A DNA stretch of 35,771 nucleotides from a virus: positions 1 to 35,771 of the IMG/VR virus record IMGVR_UViG_3300030090_000210. One strand, given 5' to 3'. Below the pieces are notes generated by a model, which did no database searches, was not told the origin of the DNA, and was given only the letters and a program-made list of their open reading frames with translations. The position numbers and the translations under genes were made by a program. Position 1 is the first letter of the stretch. Each line of letters starts with the position of its first letter. Below, one piece after another: positions 5,133-14,718 of the stretch.

Positions 5133-7699
5133 TATGGTAAAGCAGTTAAAGAACTAATGTTTTGAAGGTGATTATACAATATCGTATCCCATGTGAAAGT
5201 GCCTCCATTGTGGTAACGAAGGTATTCATTTGAAGTACCATTAGTTGTAGTCACACATCCTACCGACATTGTGCCATTCATTAGTTTATAGCCGATGTCT
5301 TGGCTAATGCCTTTATTAGTCACGCCGCTTGCGCCACCTCCAAATAAAGAAGAAGCGGCTGTGGCAGCTATAGTCCCTGCGTAGTCACCAACTGCAGTAT
5401 CTACTTGTGCAGATGTCCTATAGCCTGCGCCATTGGTTAGCTGGTTATTATTTGTAGGGATCGAGGTGCTATTGTAGGCGTTAGACCCAAAGATTTCCGC
5501 ACCTCGTTTCTTCTTTTGGGTTCCATTGTCTAGAACAATAAATTCATCCGTATTGGTTTCCCATCCTTGGGTCATGTCTGGTAAATCCTCTAACTTTAAC
5601 GAGATCGATCCTGTAGAGGTAATTGTTCCTGACAGCCCTGTATTTGTGCCTACAGAACTGACCCAAGAACGGTCATAAGCAGCTTTAGCTGCAGCACTAG
5701 AGGCTGAAACTGAAGAAGATGTAGAAGTTACCGAATCGCTTATTGACCTATTAGCTTGAGCATTAGTTGGAGCATGAGTAGATTGACTGTGGTTGTAAGC
5801 AACAGTTCCCAAGTCTCCTCTATGTGCTGTAGTTGATGACTGCCCTAAAGCTAAAGTTGACCAAGAGCGGTCATAGGCCGTCTTAACTGCAGCACTAGAG
5901 GCTGAAACGCTTGATGATGTGGACGTTACCGAATCACTTATAGACCTCCACGTATTCGTATCTGTGACCGTACAAGTAAGAGTTACTTCTCCTCCACTTT
6001 CCGAAATAGATATACCAGAACCAGATTTAAACTCTAAAGTTTCGTTACTGGCAAGAGTGTTTCCACCAGCTTCTACTGGTCTCCATGTATCTGTAGTATT
6101 GGTAGCTCCAGCAGCTATCCCGTCCAGTTTATTTTTAAGAGTCGTTGTAAAATTCTTCTGAGTGAGTCCACCATCCCCAACTGAAATAGCACTCGTATAA
6201 TATGGGGCTGAGGTATTAGTGGCTCCCGCTGCTATGCCATCAAGTTTATTTTTAAGCGTAGTCGTGAAGTTCTTCTGAGTGAGTCCACCGTCACCAACAG
6301 CTATGGCACTTGTATAATGCGGAGCAGCCGTGTTCGTAGCTCCTGCAGCAATACCATCAAGTTTAGTTTTAAGTGTAGACGTAAAATTCTTTTGGGTAAG
6401 ACCCCCGTCACCTACAGCTATCGCACTCGTATAATGAGGGGCTGCAGTATTAGTTGCTCCAGCAGCGATACCGTCTAGCTTATTTTTGAGAGTTGTCGTA
6501 AAGTTCTTTTGTGTAAGTCCTCCATCTCCGACTGATATTGCACTTGTATAATATGGAGCCGACGTATTAGTTGCTCCAGCAGCGATACCATCTAGTTTGT
6601 TTTTAAGAGTGGTCGTAAAGTTTTTCTGTGAAAACCCTCCGTCTCCAACTACGCAGTCGCCTGAGTTACCTCCGTTCCAGTTAACTTGCCCATTAAAGGT
6701 TACATCATTGCCATTGTAAGCATAATGAAATACCTCAGTTCTTGTACCAGCGTTTAACCTATAAAAGGTTATGTTATCCGCAGTTTCACCTGCAGCCCAC
6801 GCTGGCGAGTTATCGCCGTTGTACGAAATACCCCCTCCGTGGCTTCCATCTTGAGTTATCTCCAGAACACCCGTACCTTGGCTTCCATCGGTGCTGTCAC
6901 CAATTTGAACCAGAGCGCGGCCTGCATTCTTACATTGAACATATAATGTAGTATCGTTACCGCCAGAGTTTAGAGTACCTCCAGTTAGGTTTAGTTTATC
7001 TGCTCCGCTGTAGTTATTGGCCCCTGTGGCAATACCATCCAGCTTATTTTTTAAAGTTGTGGTAAAGTTCTTTTGAGTGAGTCCTCCGTCTCCAACTGAA
7101 ATAGCACTCGTATAGTAAGGGGCGGCTGTATTGGTAGCACCAGCAGCAATACCATCGAGTTTATTCTTGAGGGTTGTAGTGAAATTCTTTTGTGTAAGTC
7201 CACCATCCCCGACTGCTATGGCACTCGTATAATGAGGAGCAGCAGTATTTGTGGCTCCTGCTGCTATTCCATCTAGCTTAGACTTGAGAGCATTTGTGAA
7301 GTTATTGTCTGTTGCATTTGTATTAGTAGCTCCAGCAGCAATTCCATCTAGCTTATTCTTCAGCGTAGTCGTGAAGTTCTTCTGAGTTAACCCGCCATCT
7401 CCTACAGATATAGCACTTGTGTAGTAAGGAGCAGCCGTATTGGTAGCTCCGGTAGCGATGCCGTCTAACTTATTTTTTAAGGTAGTGGTGAAGTTCTTTT
7501 GTGTAAACCCACCGTCTCCCACGCTATGGCTATGCCCCGATGAGGCGTAAGATGCGTGGTTAAAAACGAGGGTGTTATCAGAACCGTTCCCTACCCATAT
7601 CTTTTGGTTATTAGTATTGATGGCAACTTCACCAGCATCCAGCGTGTCTGGTTCTTCGCCACTTACATGAGAATGAGCTAGTTTTATTGTGTTTGCCAT
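5132..7699 (-). CDS. Long tail fibre protein with tandem repeats
   Basis: Probable tail fibre of 855 residues. It has an N-terminal domain (about 1-58, MANTIKL...GEVAIN..NQKIWVG) related to that of the 459-residue fibre gene. Ten copies of a 39-residue repeat with core KNFTTTLKNKLDGIA follow, in two blocks of five separated by a unique stretch of about 120 residues. Next come two copies of a Ser-rich element (SISDSVTSTSSSVSASSAA), and finally a non-repetitive C-terminal tip. No S74-type chaperone domain is recognised at the end. The gene starts 11 bases after its neighbour's stop without a Shine-Dalgarno. The repeats probably form a trimeric shaft and the tip probably contacts the host; this is inferred. 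Confidence 0.85.
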   Translation of the reverse strand: MANTIKLAHSHVSGEEPDTLDAGEVAINTNNQKIWVGNGSDNTLVFNHASYASSGHSHSVGDGGFTQKNFTTTLKNKLDGIATGATNTAAPYYTSAISVGDGGLTQKNFTTTLKNKLDGIAAGATNTNATDNNFTNALKSKLDGIAAGATNTAAPHYTSAIAVGDGGLTQKNFTTTLKNKLDGIAAGATNTAAPYYTSAISVGDGGLTQKNFTTTLKNKLDGIATGANNYSGADKLNLTGGTLNSGGNDTTLYVQCKNAGRALVQIGDSTDGSQGTGVLEITQDGSHGGGISYNGDNSPAWAAGETADNITFYRLNAGTRTEVFHYAYNGNDVTFNGQVNWNGGNSGDCVVGDGGFSQKNFTTTLKNKLDGIAAGATNTSAPYYTSAISVGDGGLTQKNFTTTLKNKLDGIAAGATNTAAPHYTSAIAVGDGGLTQKNFTSTLKTKLDGIAAGATNTAAPHYTSAIAVGDGGLTQKNFTTTLKNKLDGIAAGATNTSAPYYTSAISVGDGGLTQKNFTTTLKNKLDGIAAGATNTTDTWRPVEAGGNTLASNETLEFKSGSGISISESGGEVTLTCTVTDTNTWRSISDSVTSTSSSVSASSAAVKTAYDRSWSTLALGQSSTTAHRGDLGTVAYNHSQSTHAPTNAQANRSISDSVTSTSSSVSASSAAAKAAYDRSWVSSVGTNTGLSGTITSTGSISLKLEDLPDMTQGWETNTDEFIVLDNGTQKKKRGAEIFGSNAYNSTSIPTNNNQLTNGAGYRTSAQVDTAVGDYAGTIAATAASSLFGGGASGVTNKGISQDIGYKLMNGTMSVGCVTTTNGTSNEYLRYHNGGTFTWDTILYNHLQNISSLTALP
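6092..6651 (-). repeat. Second block of five 117-base fibre repeats
   Basis: Five 39-residue units (VGDGG.(S/T)QKNFTTTLKNKLDGIA...) lie in tandem in the fibre gene. Protein copies are nearly identical, while the DNA copies differ at many third codon positions, so the array is old and kept by selection. Boundaries are approximate. Confidence 0.9.
7008..7522 (-). repeat. First block of five fibre repeats
   Basis: Same unit as the block at 6092-6651, at the N-terminal side of the fibre. The third copy is shorter and divergent (NNFTNALKSKLDGIA) and lacks the VGDGGLTQ lead. The fifth ends in ATGANNYSG, where the unique island begins. Boundaries are approximate. Confidence 0.88.
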
Positions 7700-7710
7700 C
7701 GTTCAACTAA

Positions 7711-9090
7711 TTATGACCAGCTAACAGTACCACCGTCGATTGTACCGAAGTCAGATAAAGATAAGTTACGTGTCGTTGCAGCAGTAACGTGTCCTGTATT
7801 ATTAACAGTTAATTCGTCAATCACCGTAACCCCACTTGTATCTACATCTATACTGTCGTAAGAAGCGTGAAGACTCTGAACCCACGATGCATCTAGTCCT
7901 AAGCTCGATCTTCCTGTCCCAGCATTTAACCCAGTAGAGCCGCCATCCCATTTTAAGCGGTCTGTATGAGCAGCGTTCCAGTTAGAAGAGTTATCCGTAA
8001 TAGCACTATAGTTACCGGCAGAAGTTCTTGTTAGAATACCGTTGCTACCAAAGTCTCCATCTACAACTACATCACTATGAGAAGTTTCGTTAGCTGCAGT
8101 ATTGTCAGCATTAGTTGGGGCATGAGTAGCCTGACTATGAGTATAAGCGGTATTCCAGTTAGCAGAAGAGTCAGTTACAACACTATAGGCTCCCGCTCCG
8201 GTTCTTTTTAGAATACCATTGCTGGAGAAATCACCGTCCATGACGGCTCCTGCAGCCGCTACGTTTGTGGAATTAGTTGCGTCAGCATTAGTCGGAGCGT
8301 GGGCTGCTTGACTATGAGTGTAGGCTGTATTCCAGTTTCCAGAGTTACCGCCAGTTGCTGTGATGGTTCCAGTAACTTCCAGCGGTTTGTTCATTGACCA
8401 CTTGGTTCCCGAATGGGTGTAGGTCAAACTTGCTCCTGCTTTATCAATCGTAATACCAGAACCATTGGCGGTTGCAGCGTCTGCGATGCCTTTAGCAAGA
8501 GTAATGGTTTTATCGACTATGTCTGTGTCGGTAACACTAACCGTGTCAACTGTTCCAGTAACTGAAAGGTTTCCAGAAATAGTTAAATCACCGCCAATCG
8601 TTACGTCATCTGGAAGTCCTAAAGTAGTTGTTGTACCAGAAGTAGAAACATCGAGTTCGTTAGATGTACCTTGAATAGTAAAACCACCGCCAAGGGATGC
8701 AGTCTGACTGTTTATCGCAATCGTGCTGTTAGCTAACTTAGCGTTTGCTATGGAGCCTGCTAACGCTGTAGAAGGAATGTTAGATAAACGAGCGTTGTTT
8801 ATTGTTCCTGTCAACAACGTTGCCGACATTGCTGCTATGGATACTGCTCCGCCTGTAACAGCAAAGTCAGTTGCATCAAAAGATGCTAGACCTTTAACAG
8901 TTGCCGAAGCATCGGGGTTTAATTGATACGAGGTTATTACGTCTGGCCCGTCGCTAGTTTGACGCCCGATCCAGAGTTTTTTGCCTTCGTTATTCCACGC
9001 CAACTCGCCGTAAGCCAGACCCCCAGTAGTTGCGGGGTCAGCGTTTGTACCATAATTGGTGTGCCGCTTGATTTGAATGGTATTTGCCAT
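7711..9090 (-). CDS. Tail fibre-like protein (459 aa)
   Basis: Probable adsorption protein. The N-terminal domain (about 1-45, MANTIQIKRH...GELAWN..KKLWIG) is of the type found at the start of many marine phage fibre proteins. A Ser/Thr/Ala-rich shaft with low-complexity beta repeats follows (DDVTIGGDLTISGNLSVTG). Three copies of an element containing NWNTAYTHSQ..HAPTNAD are present, and HAPTNA also occurs in the 855-residue fibre. The C-terminus ends DGGTVSWS. The gene begins 20 bases after the gp17-like adaptor stop. The gap contains CTATAG but no Shine-Dalgarno. No enzyme domain is recognised. Confidence 0.8.
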   Translation of the reverse strand: MANTIQIKRHTNYGTNADPATTGGLAYGELAWNNEGKKLWIGRQTSDGPDVITSYQLNPDASATVKGLASFDATDFAVTGGAVSIAAMSATLLTGTINNARLSNIPSTALAGSIANAKLANSTIAINSQTASLGGGFTIQGTSNELDVSTSGTTTTLGLPDDVTIGGDLTISGNLSVTGTVDTVSVTDTDIVDKTITLAKGIADAATANGSGITIDKAGASLTYTHSGTKWSMNKPLEVTGTITATGGNSGNWNTAYTHSQAAHAPTNADATNSTNVAAAGAVMDGDFSSNGILKRTGAGAYSVVTDSSANWNTAYTHSQATHAPTNADNTAANETSHSDVVVDGDFGSNGILTRTSAGNYSAITDNSSNWNAAHTDRLKWDGGSTGLNAGTGRSSLGLDASWVQSLHASYDSIDVDTSGVTVIDELTVNNTGHVTAATTRNLSLSDFGTIDGGTVSWS

Positions 9091-9110
9091 TTTCTATAGA
9101 GGGTTTAGTT

Positions 9111-9671
9111 TTAGCTTCCTGTAAAAGTGCCGCCATCAAAATTGGAATCAACTCCACTTTGGGCGACAAAAGTTTTATTCTTTAGTGTCTGCACACTATC
9201 GGTATCTACAAAATCTCCTTCAATCCCTGCCTTAGTTTTCATAACAGCTAAGGATATTAGGTTTTCTGCTATCTCGTCATCTAACTCCTGCGAACGAAAT
9301 AAAGTGTATTTATTGCAGTTGTCAAGATCAGTTTCAGTTATTGGTGCGCCTGCTTGGAAATCAACAACGTGATTTAACTTTGGAGTTACTCTTTTTATTT
9401 GTATTTGGTATTCGGAAGAGGCAGACAGCCCTGAAAACGTCAGGGTAGAGCCACTTAGAGTGTAGCCATCAGATGGATTAAAAAGGCTAACCGTGCCATT
9501 CGATATGGCTGTTTTAAAGTCTGACAGCGTCTGGTCGGCAGAGCTTAAATAGACTTTAATGTGGTCAGTATTGATCCATGAAAAACCAGCATTGTCAGGG
9601 TTAGAGATCGTATGCGAAACGCCCCCACTACCAGTAGTATTAACTGTTACAAAATATCTAGAGTATCCCAT
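9111..9671 (-). CDS. Tail fibre adaptor (T7 gp17 N-terminal domain)
   Basis: In T7 the first ~150 residues of gp17 anchor the fibre to the tail tube. This 186-residue protein matches that domain: SWINTDHIKVYLSS, then DGYTLSGSTLTF, then QIKRVTP..NHVVDFQAG.PITETDLDN, then the helix SQELDDEIAENL. It ends soon after a short LKNKTF element instead of running into a shaft and tip. The fibre is therefore split: an adaptor alone, with shaft and tip probably supplied by the following genes. The ATG overlaps the core protein's stop as TAATG. Confidence 0.88.
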   Translation of the reverse strand: MGYSRYFVTVNTTGSGGVSHTISNPDNAGFSWINTDHIKVYLSSADQTLSDFKTAISNGTVSLFNPSDGYTLSGSTLTFSGLSASSEYQIQIKRVTPKLNHVVDFQAGAPITETDLDNCNKYTLFRSQELDDEIAENLISLAVMKTKAGIEGDFVDTDSVQTLKNKTFVAQSGVDSNFDGGTFTGS

Positions 9672-12600
9672 TAGTTTAAGTTCAGTTTAGCTTTAAGCCG
9701 TTCGACTTTGTTGTGTTGCCGCAAGGCGAGAGACTCACGAACCTTGTTGATCTCAGGGAACTCAACAGGTAATTCTGCTCTAGCTGCAGCGCGATATTCT
9801 TGAAGAATAATCTTTGTTAGTGTCACTCTTAAATCGTTAGCGTCAGGCCCACTTCCACGCCATTGTTCTTCATTAGCTTGTTTAGTCAACTCCAAGAAGT
9901 AAGGAGCAGAAAATAGGGACTCTAAACGGTCTTCTAGAGTGTATCCTTCTTTGTCTCGGATGGTTCCGACTCGTTCTTGAAACCAATCCCAAGCTGTTCT
10001 GCCTTCTTTATTTCTAAAGGTACGAAGATCAAGTTCCTTCCTTCCTCCTAGTTGGTGGCTTGGAAGGCTAAACGCATAGTCCATCCCTGCCAAAGTTTCT
10101 AGAACGTTATTCTTGCTAGTGGTTTTAATTAAAAATGGATTCACTACGTTCAGCCCACGCCAGAAAACGCCGTCATCAGTATACTTAATAGGTTGTCCTA
10201 ACAGATTTCTGAGAGGATCGACACTATTAGCAGCAAAAGGTATCTGACTTTTCATGGCTTCCATAAACGTCCGAGGTTTTCTCATACTACCGTCGCCCGT
10301 TAGGTGAGTAAACTGACTGGCTGCTTTAGGCACGTAAGACTTAGTGTGTCTGGTCATCCACCTTTCAAATGCCCCTCCTTTTGAAGGATCAGTTAAAACG
10401 CTTAAAAAGTCTGACAATCCTTGTAGGTAAGTCTTGCTAGCGATGTTGTCACCTAAAGCAAAGATAAAAGACGATGCTATCGTATACCACGCATTCTCAT
10501 TGTATTCTCCTGTACGCATAGCTTCTTTAGTCATGTAAGTATAATCAGCGGCTAGACCTAGTACTGTCGCAAACGGATCAAGTCGAGCATACGAAATGTA
10601 CTTATCGCCTACCTTAACAGAGTACGGTCTAGCTCCTGCAGCTAACCATTGGTTACGTTTTGACGGGTCTTTCGGCCCTCCTCCCGTAACTGTCCCTGTT
10701 GCAGCTAGCATTGTCATAGAAGCGTACATCATGCCGCCAGTACGTAATCGTCCGTAGGCCATTGCTTGCCTTCTAGGATCACCACTTAGCATGTCTGCTT
10801 TGTACTTCAGGTGCATCTTGGAAAACCACCCGTCAGGGTTATCTACCATCTTCTGCATTATCGGGTCAGGGAGCCACACTCGACGCATGGGGAACGATAC
10901 CAAGTTTATTGGTGTCCTAATAAATGGTGCAACAACACGTGCGGCTGAGTGCTTGCCTACAAAGTCTTGTACATCTTGGCCGATTGTCTGATCACCTTGT
11001 TTGAAGTAGCCTTTATCAATTAGCTCCTTCATATCGGTGTTTAATCCTCTAGTGAAGGTACTGTCTTCAGCCCAATCCATAGCATAATCAGAAAGTGCTT
11101 TTCGTTGAGGATCATAGTTCTTTGCAAAGTAGCTGGCGACATAGTCATCCCTATTCTTCATCTCCTCTGGAAGAGGCTTCTGCCTTCCGTCCAGCGCACT
11201 TCTTTCTGAATCTCGGACGGCTCGATAGAAGTTAGTCATCGCTTCGTCTTTGATGTTGTCAGGAGTGTACCTCGCTCCGTTTTTGCGGATAAGACCTTGG
11301 AATCTGGCTGCTATGTAATCCGTCATTCCGTCTACCGTGTGATTTTCTTTAGGAAGCACCTTCATAGCTTCCGTAGTTAGTTCGGCTAGAGCAGCAGACC
11401 TATATTGAATCTGTTTGAAAACTTCATCAGTTGTAATCATCAAACGGGAGGGAATACGAATTACGTTGCCCAACCAATCTAAAGAATCTTTAGCTGTTTG
11501 TGAGAAATGTTCAGGCAGTAGATCACCCGTGATTGCTTGGTGAGGAGTTACATCAAATAACTCACTACGAGATTCGATAACAGACTTACCAGAATGGAAG
11601 GCTTTTTTAGCTGCAGCATAAATGGGAGCAGCCATATTAGTTTCCCGTCTAAGTCCAATTCCTTCGCCTGCAATTCTCGATTTAGGGACTTCTCCTTCCC
11701 TAATGAAGGTGTTGCGGTCAAATTCGGCGGTATGACTTAGCTGAGTTTCAGGGTTTTGTAAGGCACGGTTAGGTTGTAAACGCTCGCCTCTCCCAAACAG
11801 ATACGATTGTTCACTCGTTGCTCCGACAGCGTAAGCAGCACGATGTCTAGCCATTGCTCCTAGGAACTTAACCGTATCAAGCATCATGTTGGCTGCATAG
11901 ACTCCTTGAGCGACAAACTCTTGTCTTGCTGTCTTGTCGCCTCCTTTTCCAATAGTTCCTAGAACGCCTTCTACAGGCTTTAAGGCTATGTGAAGCACCG
12001 TACCAACACCGTTGACAATCTGCGTTGTTAAGCCGCTCAAGATTGAGTTAAGCCAGTACTCGTTGTGGACGTCAATTCCAGTAACAGAACGGTGGAGATT
12101 ACTACGTGTCAGCGTTGCGACAGTTTCGACGTCATCTCCATGTGCTTTGCGGATTGCTGCTAGCCGTTCTGCCAGCTTCTTCATTCCTGCTTTACCTCCA
12201 CCTCTGTTAACAATCTCGGCTAATATAGCAGCCTCATCTGTTTGCTTCATGCCGGTAGCTTCTCCGAGATTTCTCATAGCTTGGAGGTTTCTACCATGTG
12301 CGGTGGCTAAGTTTCGGAACGATCCTAACTGGGTTTCTAAGCGTTCAATGATTACCGCCAGTTCAGCAAACGTCCGGTCGCCAGCATCATCACCAGCTTT
12401 AACCACTCGGTCTATTACTTCATCAAACTGCCTCATCATTGCTGCTTGGTTGAGACGGTAAGCCCATGTTCGGATGTACATTTCTGTAGCAACCTTCTCA
12501 TCCATCTTGAGAGACTCTAGAATGTCACTTCCTTTAACTTTAATTTCAGGATGCAGTAAGCCCCAATCTCCTCGGCCTTTCCTTAATCGTTCAATGACTC

Positions 12601-14716
12601 CTTGTGGAGATAGCTTGTTAGCCATAGCCAAGTTGTCTATGTGATTAAGGAGATCATTCATTATCCAATCCCTAGCTGTCTTTCGACTTGTCCCTTCGCC
12701 TAACCATTGAATAGCTGAAGCGAGTTGCTCATGTCTTGGATGTTGTACAGTAGTTTGGAAAGCCTCTCTTAGTTGAGACTGAAAGAAATGAATCAAGCGA
12801 GATGTAGCATACTTTAGATGCGTATCAGTCATTGCTGCATCTACGTTTAATATCTTTGAGGCTTTAAGAAAAATCTCGTTAAGGTCTTTGGCTTTTCCTG
12901 CTTTAAGGTCAGCCAAGTCTTGTACAAGTTTCTTGCCTTCTTTGATATTGTTAAACAACGATTTGAGAAACGTATCCTCATCGACAACCCATTGTTTTTC
13001 TCCTCGTTTTGGGTTTGGGTTCCACTCGTATTTCCAAAAATTGCCTAACCCCTGACGCCTCATCTTGTTAGCTGCAGCTTTATCTAAACGTCCTTGGTGG
13101 TGAGCTACGCTTTCGACCCTTCCTTTGAACTTAGGAAAACGAATCTGTGCCTCTCCTCTTGCAAAGACAAACGCTGTGAAGTCATCAAAGCTGGAGAATA
13201 AATCTTTATTATAACGTCTAAGGGAAGTCTTACTGCCTTCTGCTAAGTTTTTAAGAGCGAAGGTTCCATCAGCAAATTCAAAAGGCATCCTTTTCATATT
13301 AGGCGCACTTAGTACACGCCCCATAGAATCCCAATTCATAGTGATTTGATCACTCTCTCTGAAGAAATCCCAAATCTGTTTTAAGCGTTGTTTGTCTACA
13401 GAGACATGCATCGCTCCTGTATCGTCTTTGAAGATAGCTACTGGAGAAATTTTTGGAGCTTGAGGAGTTCCGTAAAAATTGTTTATTTTTGAAGGATCAA
13501 CTTCGTCAAACCCTGCTGGCGCAAAATTTCCTCTGGTTATTTTTGCATCATCAGCAATACGTCCACTATCGTGGATGCCTTTTGTAAGATCAAACATCTC
13601 ATCGCTGAGTCCGTCAGCGTTTTTCAGCAGAGCGGCTCCTGCTTCCAACTCGGTAGCTTTATCCAGATTCTTAGGGGCTAGGCTATCTAGTTCTGGAGCT
13701 TCTTCAGCCGGTTTGTTTTTAGCTGCTTCCCCCTTTTCTTTTAGGTCTGTCTTGAGTTTTTCTAACTCGGCTTCTGCTTCATCTGATTGCTTCTTGAGAG
13801 CTTCGGTTCCTTGGTCAGGACGGACTTGCTCTCCGTGTTCCCATGCTGCTTTCTCTTGGCGTTGCTTAAAGGTTAAATCTTCGTCAGGGTCGATAAAGTG
13901 CTTTGTAGATTTAGTAGCTCCGTCTGCAGCAGTCTTATCAACTCCTTCCTGAATCTTCTTATCGACTCCTGCTCCTGCGGCTTCTGTAGATTTGTCATTA
14001 ACATATTTTAGTTTAGCAGCCTGCCAAAAGACACTCAGGAACGATTGAATCATAGCTCCTTCTGCGGCGTTAAACATACGTCCTCCCCAGTTGGCAGCTA
14101 GGCGGTCTGCATCCCATCCTTGCTTGAAAGTTTCTCTATTCAGTTCCTCTAGAGACATGTTCTGCCAACCTTCAATAGAAGTGATCTCATCGTAAGCAGA
14201 ATGTAAGTCTGGATGTAAATCTAACAGACTCATCACAAGACTCTCGCTACCATCGAAAGCAATAAAGTCAGCAGCCGCACCTCTAGCTAGTCCTTGTTTA
14301 GCAGCCGATTTCAGCAAATCCTTAGTGGTTGCACGTTGTCCTCCTGCAACTGTAGCCGGTTTAACTTTACTGAACCATTTGAGTTTACCCACTCCTACGT
14401 ATGCCCCAGCGTAATCGACAACGTTTTCAATTAAGTGGTTGCCCCAGCCTTCTCGTTGTTCGATCAGCTTTGTAGGTTCAATGAGTTTAGGAAACCCTGC
14501 TAAGTCTGTAGGAAGGTTGACGGTGTTCTCCACTAGCTTGAGACCACCTCGCATCGTTGATGCTCCAAGCTGAGAAAGCCATCCCTCTTGGTTGCGACGA
14601 TGTTGGTCGTGGAAGTACCCCTCTTGGTACTGCCCATGCAGACGATTTATCTTATTCTTGAGCTTGCTGGCTTCGTCAATCTCTTCGCGAGTAAACTGTT
14701 GTTGTCCTATCGGCAT
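9671..14716 (-). CDS. Internal virion protein D (T7 gp16 homologue)
   Basis: Large core protein that is ejected with the genome and helps build the trans-envelope channel. The assignment rests on gene order after the gp13, gp14 and gp15 equivalents and on its size; here it has 1681 residues against 1318 in T7. T7 gp16 starts with a lytic transglycosylase domain. I see no such motif (ES.G...A.S..GA.GL) in this N-terminus, which starts MPIGQQQFTREEIDEASKLKN. The middle has Ala/Lys/Glu-rich helical stretches (about residues 290-340). ATG 14716, two bases after the gp15 stop, is chosen over a GTG at 14749 that would overlap it. The last ~200 residues look well structured. Confidence 0.85.
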   Translation of the reverse strand: MPIGQQQFTREEIDEASKLKNKINRLHGQYQEGYFHDQHRRNQEGWLSQLGASTMRGGLKLVENTVNLPTDLAGFPKLIEPTKLIEQREGWGNHLIENVVDYAGAYVGVGKLKWFSKVKPATVAGGQRATTKDLLKSAAKQGLARGAAADFIAFDGSESLVMSLLDLHPDLHSAYDEITSIEGWQNMSLEELNRETFKQGWDADRLAANWGGRMFNAAEGAMIQSFLSVFWQAAKLKYVNDKSTEAAGAGVDKKIQEGVDKTAADGATKSTKHFIDPDEDLTFKQRQEKAAWEHGEQVRPDQGTEALKKQSDEAEAELEKLKTDLKEKGEAAKNKPAEEAPELDSLAPKNLDKATELEAGAALLKNADGLSDEMFDLTKGIHDSGRIADDAKITRGNFAPAGFDEVDPSKINNFYGTPQAPKISPVAIFKDDTGAMHVSVDKQRLKQIWDFFRESDQITMNWDSMGRVLSAPNMKRMPFEFADGTFALKNLAEGSKTSLRRYNKDLFSSFDDFTAFVFARGEAQIRFPKFKGRVESVAHHQGRLDKAAANKMRRQGLGNFWKYEWNPNPKRGEKQWVVDEDTFLKSLFNNIKEGKKLVQDLADLKAGKAKDLNEIFLKASKILNVDAAMTDTHLKYATSRLIHFFQSQLREAFQTTVQHPRHEQLASAIQWLGEGTSRKTARDWIMNDLLNHIDNLAMANKLSPQGVIERLRKGRGDWGLLHPEIKVKGSDILESLKMDEKVATEMYIRTWAYRLNQAAMMRQFDEVIDRVVKAGDDAGDRTFAELAVIIERLETQLGSFRNLATAHGRNLQAMRNLGEATGMKQTDEAAILAEIVNRGGGKAGMKKLAERLAAIRKAHGDDVETVATLTRSNLHRSVTGIDVHNEYWLNSILSGLTTQIVNGVGTVLHIALKPVEGVLGTIGKGGDKTARQEFVAQGVYAANMMLDTVKFLGAMARHRAAYAVGATSEQSYLFGRGERLQPNRALQNPETQLSHTAEFDRNTFIREGEVPKSRIAGEGIGLRRETNMAAPIYAAAKKAFHSGKSVIESRSELFDVTPHQAITGDLLPEHFSQTAKDSLDWLGNVIRIPSRLMITTDEVFKQIQYRSAALAELTTEAMKVLPKENHTVDGMTDYIAARFQGLIRKNGARYTPDNIKDEAMTNFYRAVRDSERSALDGRQKPLPEEMKNRDDYVASYFAKNYDPQRKALSDYAMDWAEDSTFTRGLNTDMKELIDKGYFKQGDQTIGQDVQDFVGKHSAARVVAPFIRTPINLVSFPMRRVWLPDPIMQKMVDNPDGWFSKMHLKYKADMLSGDPRRQAMAYGRLRTGGMMYASMTMLAATGTVTGGGPKDPSKRNQWLAAGARPYSVKVGDKYISYARLDPFATVLGLAADYTYMTKEAMRTGEYNENAWYTIASSFIFALGDNIASKTYLQGLSDFLSVLTDPSKGGAFERWMTRHTKSYVPKAASQFTHLTGDGSMRKPRTFMEAMKSQIPFAANSVDPLRNLLGQPIKYTDDGVFWRGLNVVNPFLIKTTSKNNVLETLAGMDYAFSLPSHQLGGRKELDLRTFRNKEGRTAWDWFQERVGTIRDKEGYTLEDRLESLFSAPYFLELTKQANEEQWRGSGPDANDLRVTLTKIILQEYRAAARAELPVEFPEINKVRESLALRQHNKVERLKAKLNLN

Positions 14717-14718
14717 TA

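Noticed and set aside
6092-7522. Regular repeats that could suggest a CRISPR array
   Set aside because: They are protein-level repeats in one long open frame, with diverged DNA and no unique spacers.
9091-9110. Promoter-like CCCTCTATAG before the 459-residue fibre gene
   Set aside because: It shares only CTATAG with the capsid leader site, and the hexamer occurs many times inside genes; support is too weak for a feature.
12012-12461. Plus-strand open frame of 149 codons inside the gp16 equivalent
   Set aside because: It is antisense to a clear coding gene, Ser/Ala/Arg-rich as expected for an antisense shadow, and has no ribosome binding site or family likeness. The same holds for 13479-13952 and 25755-26207.
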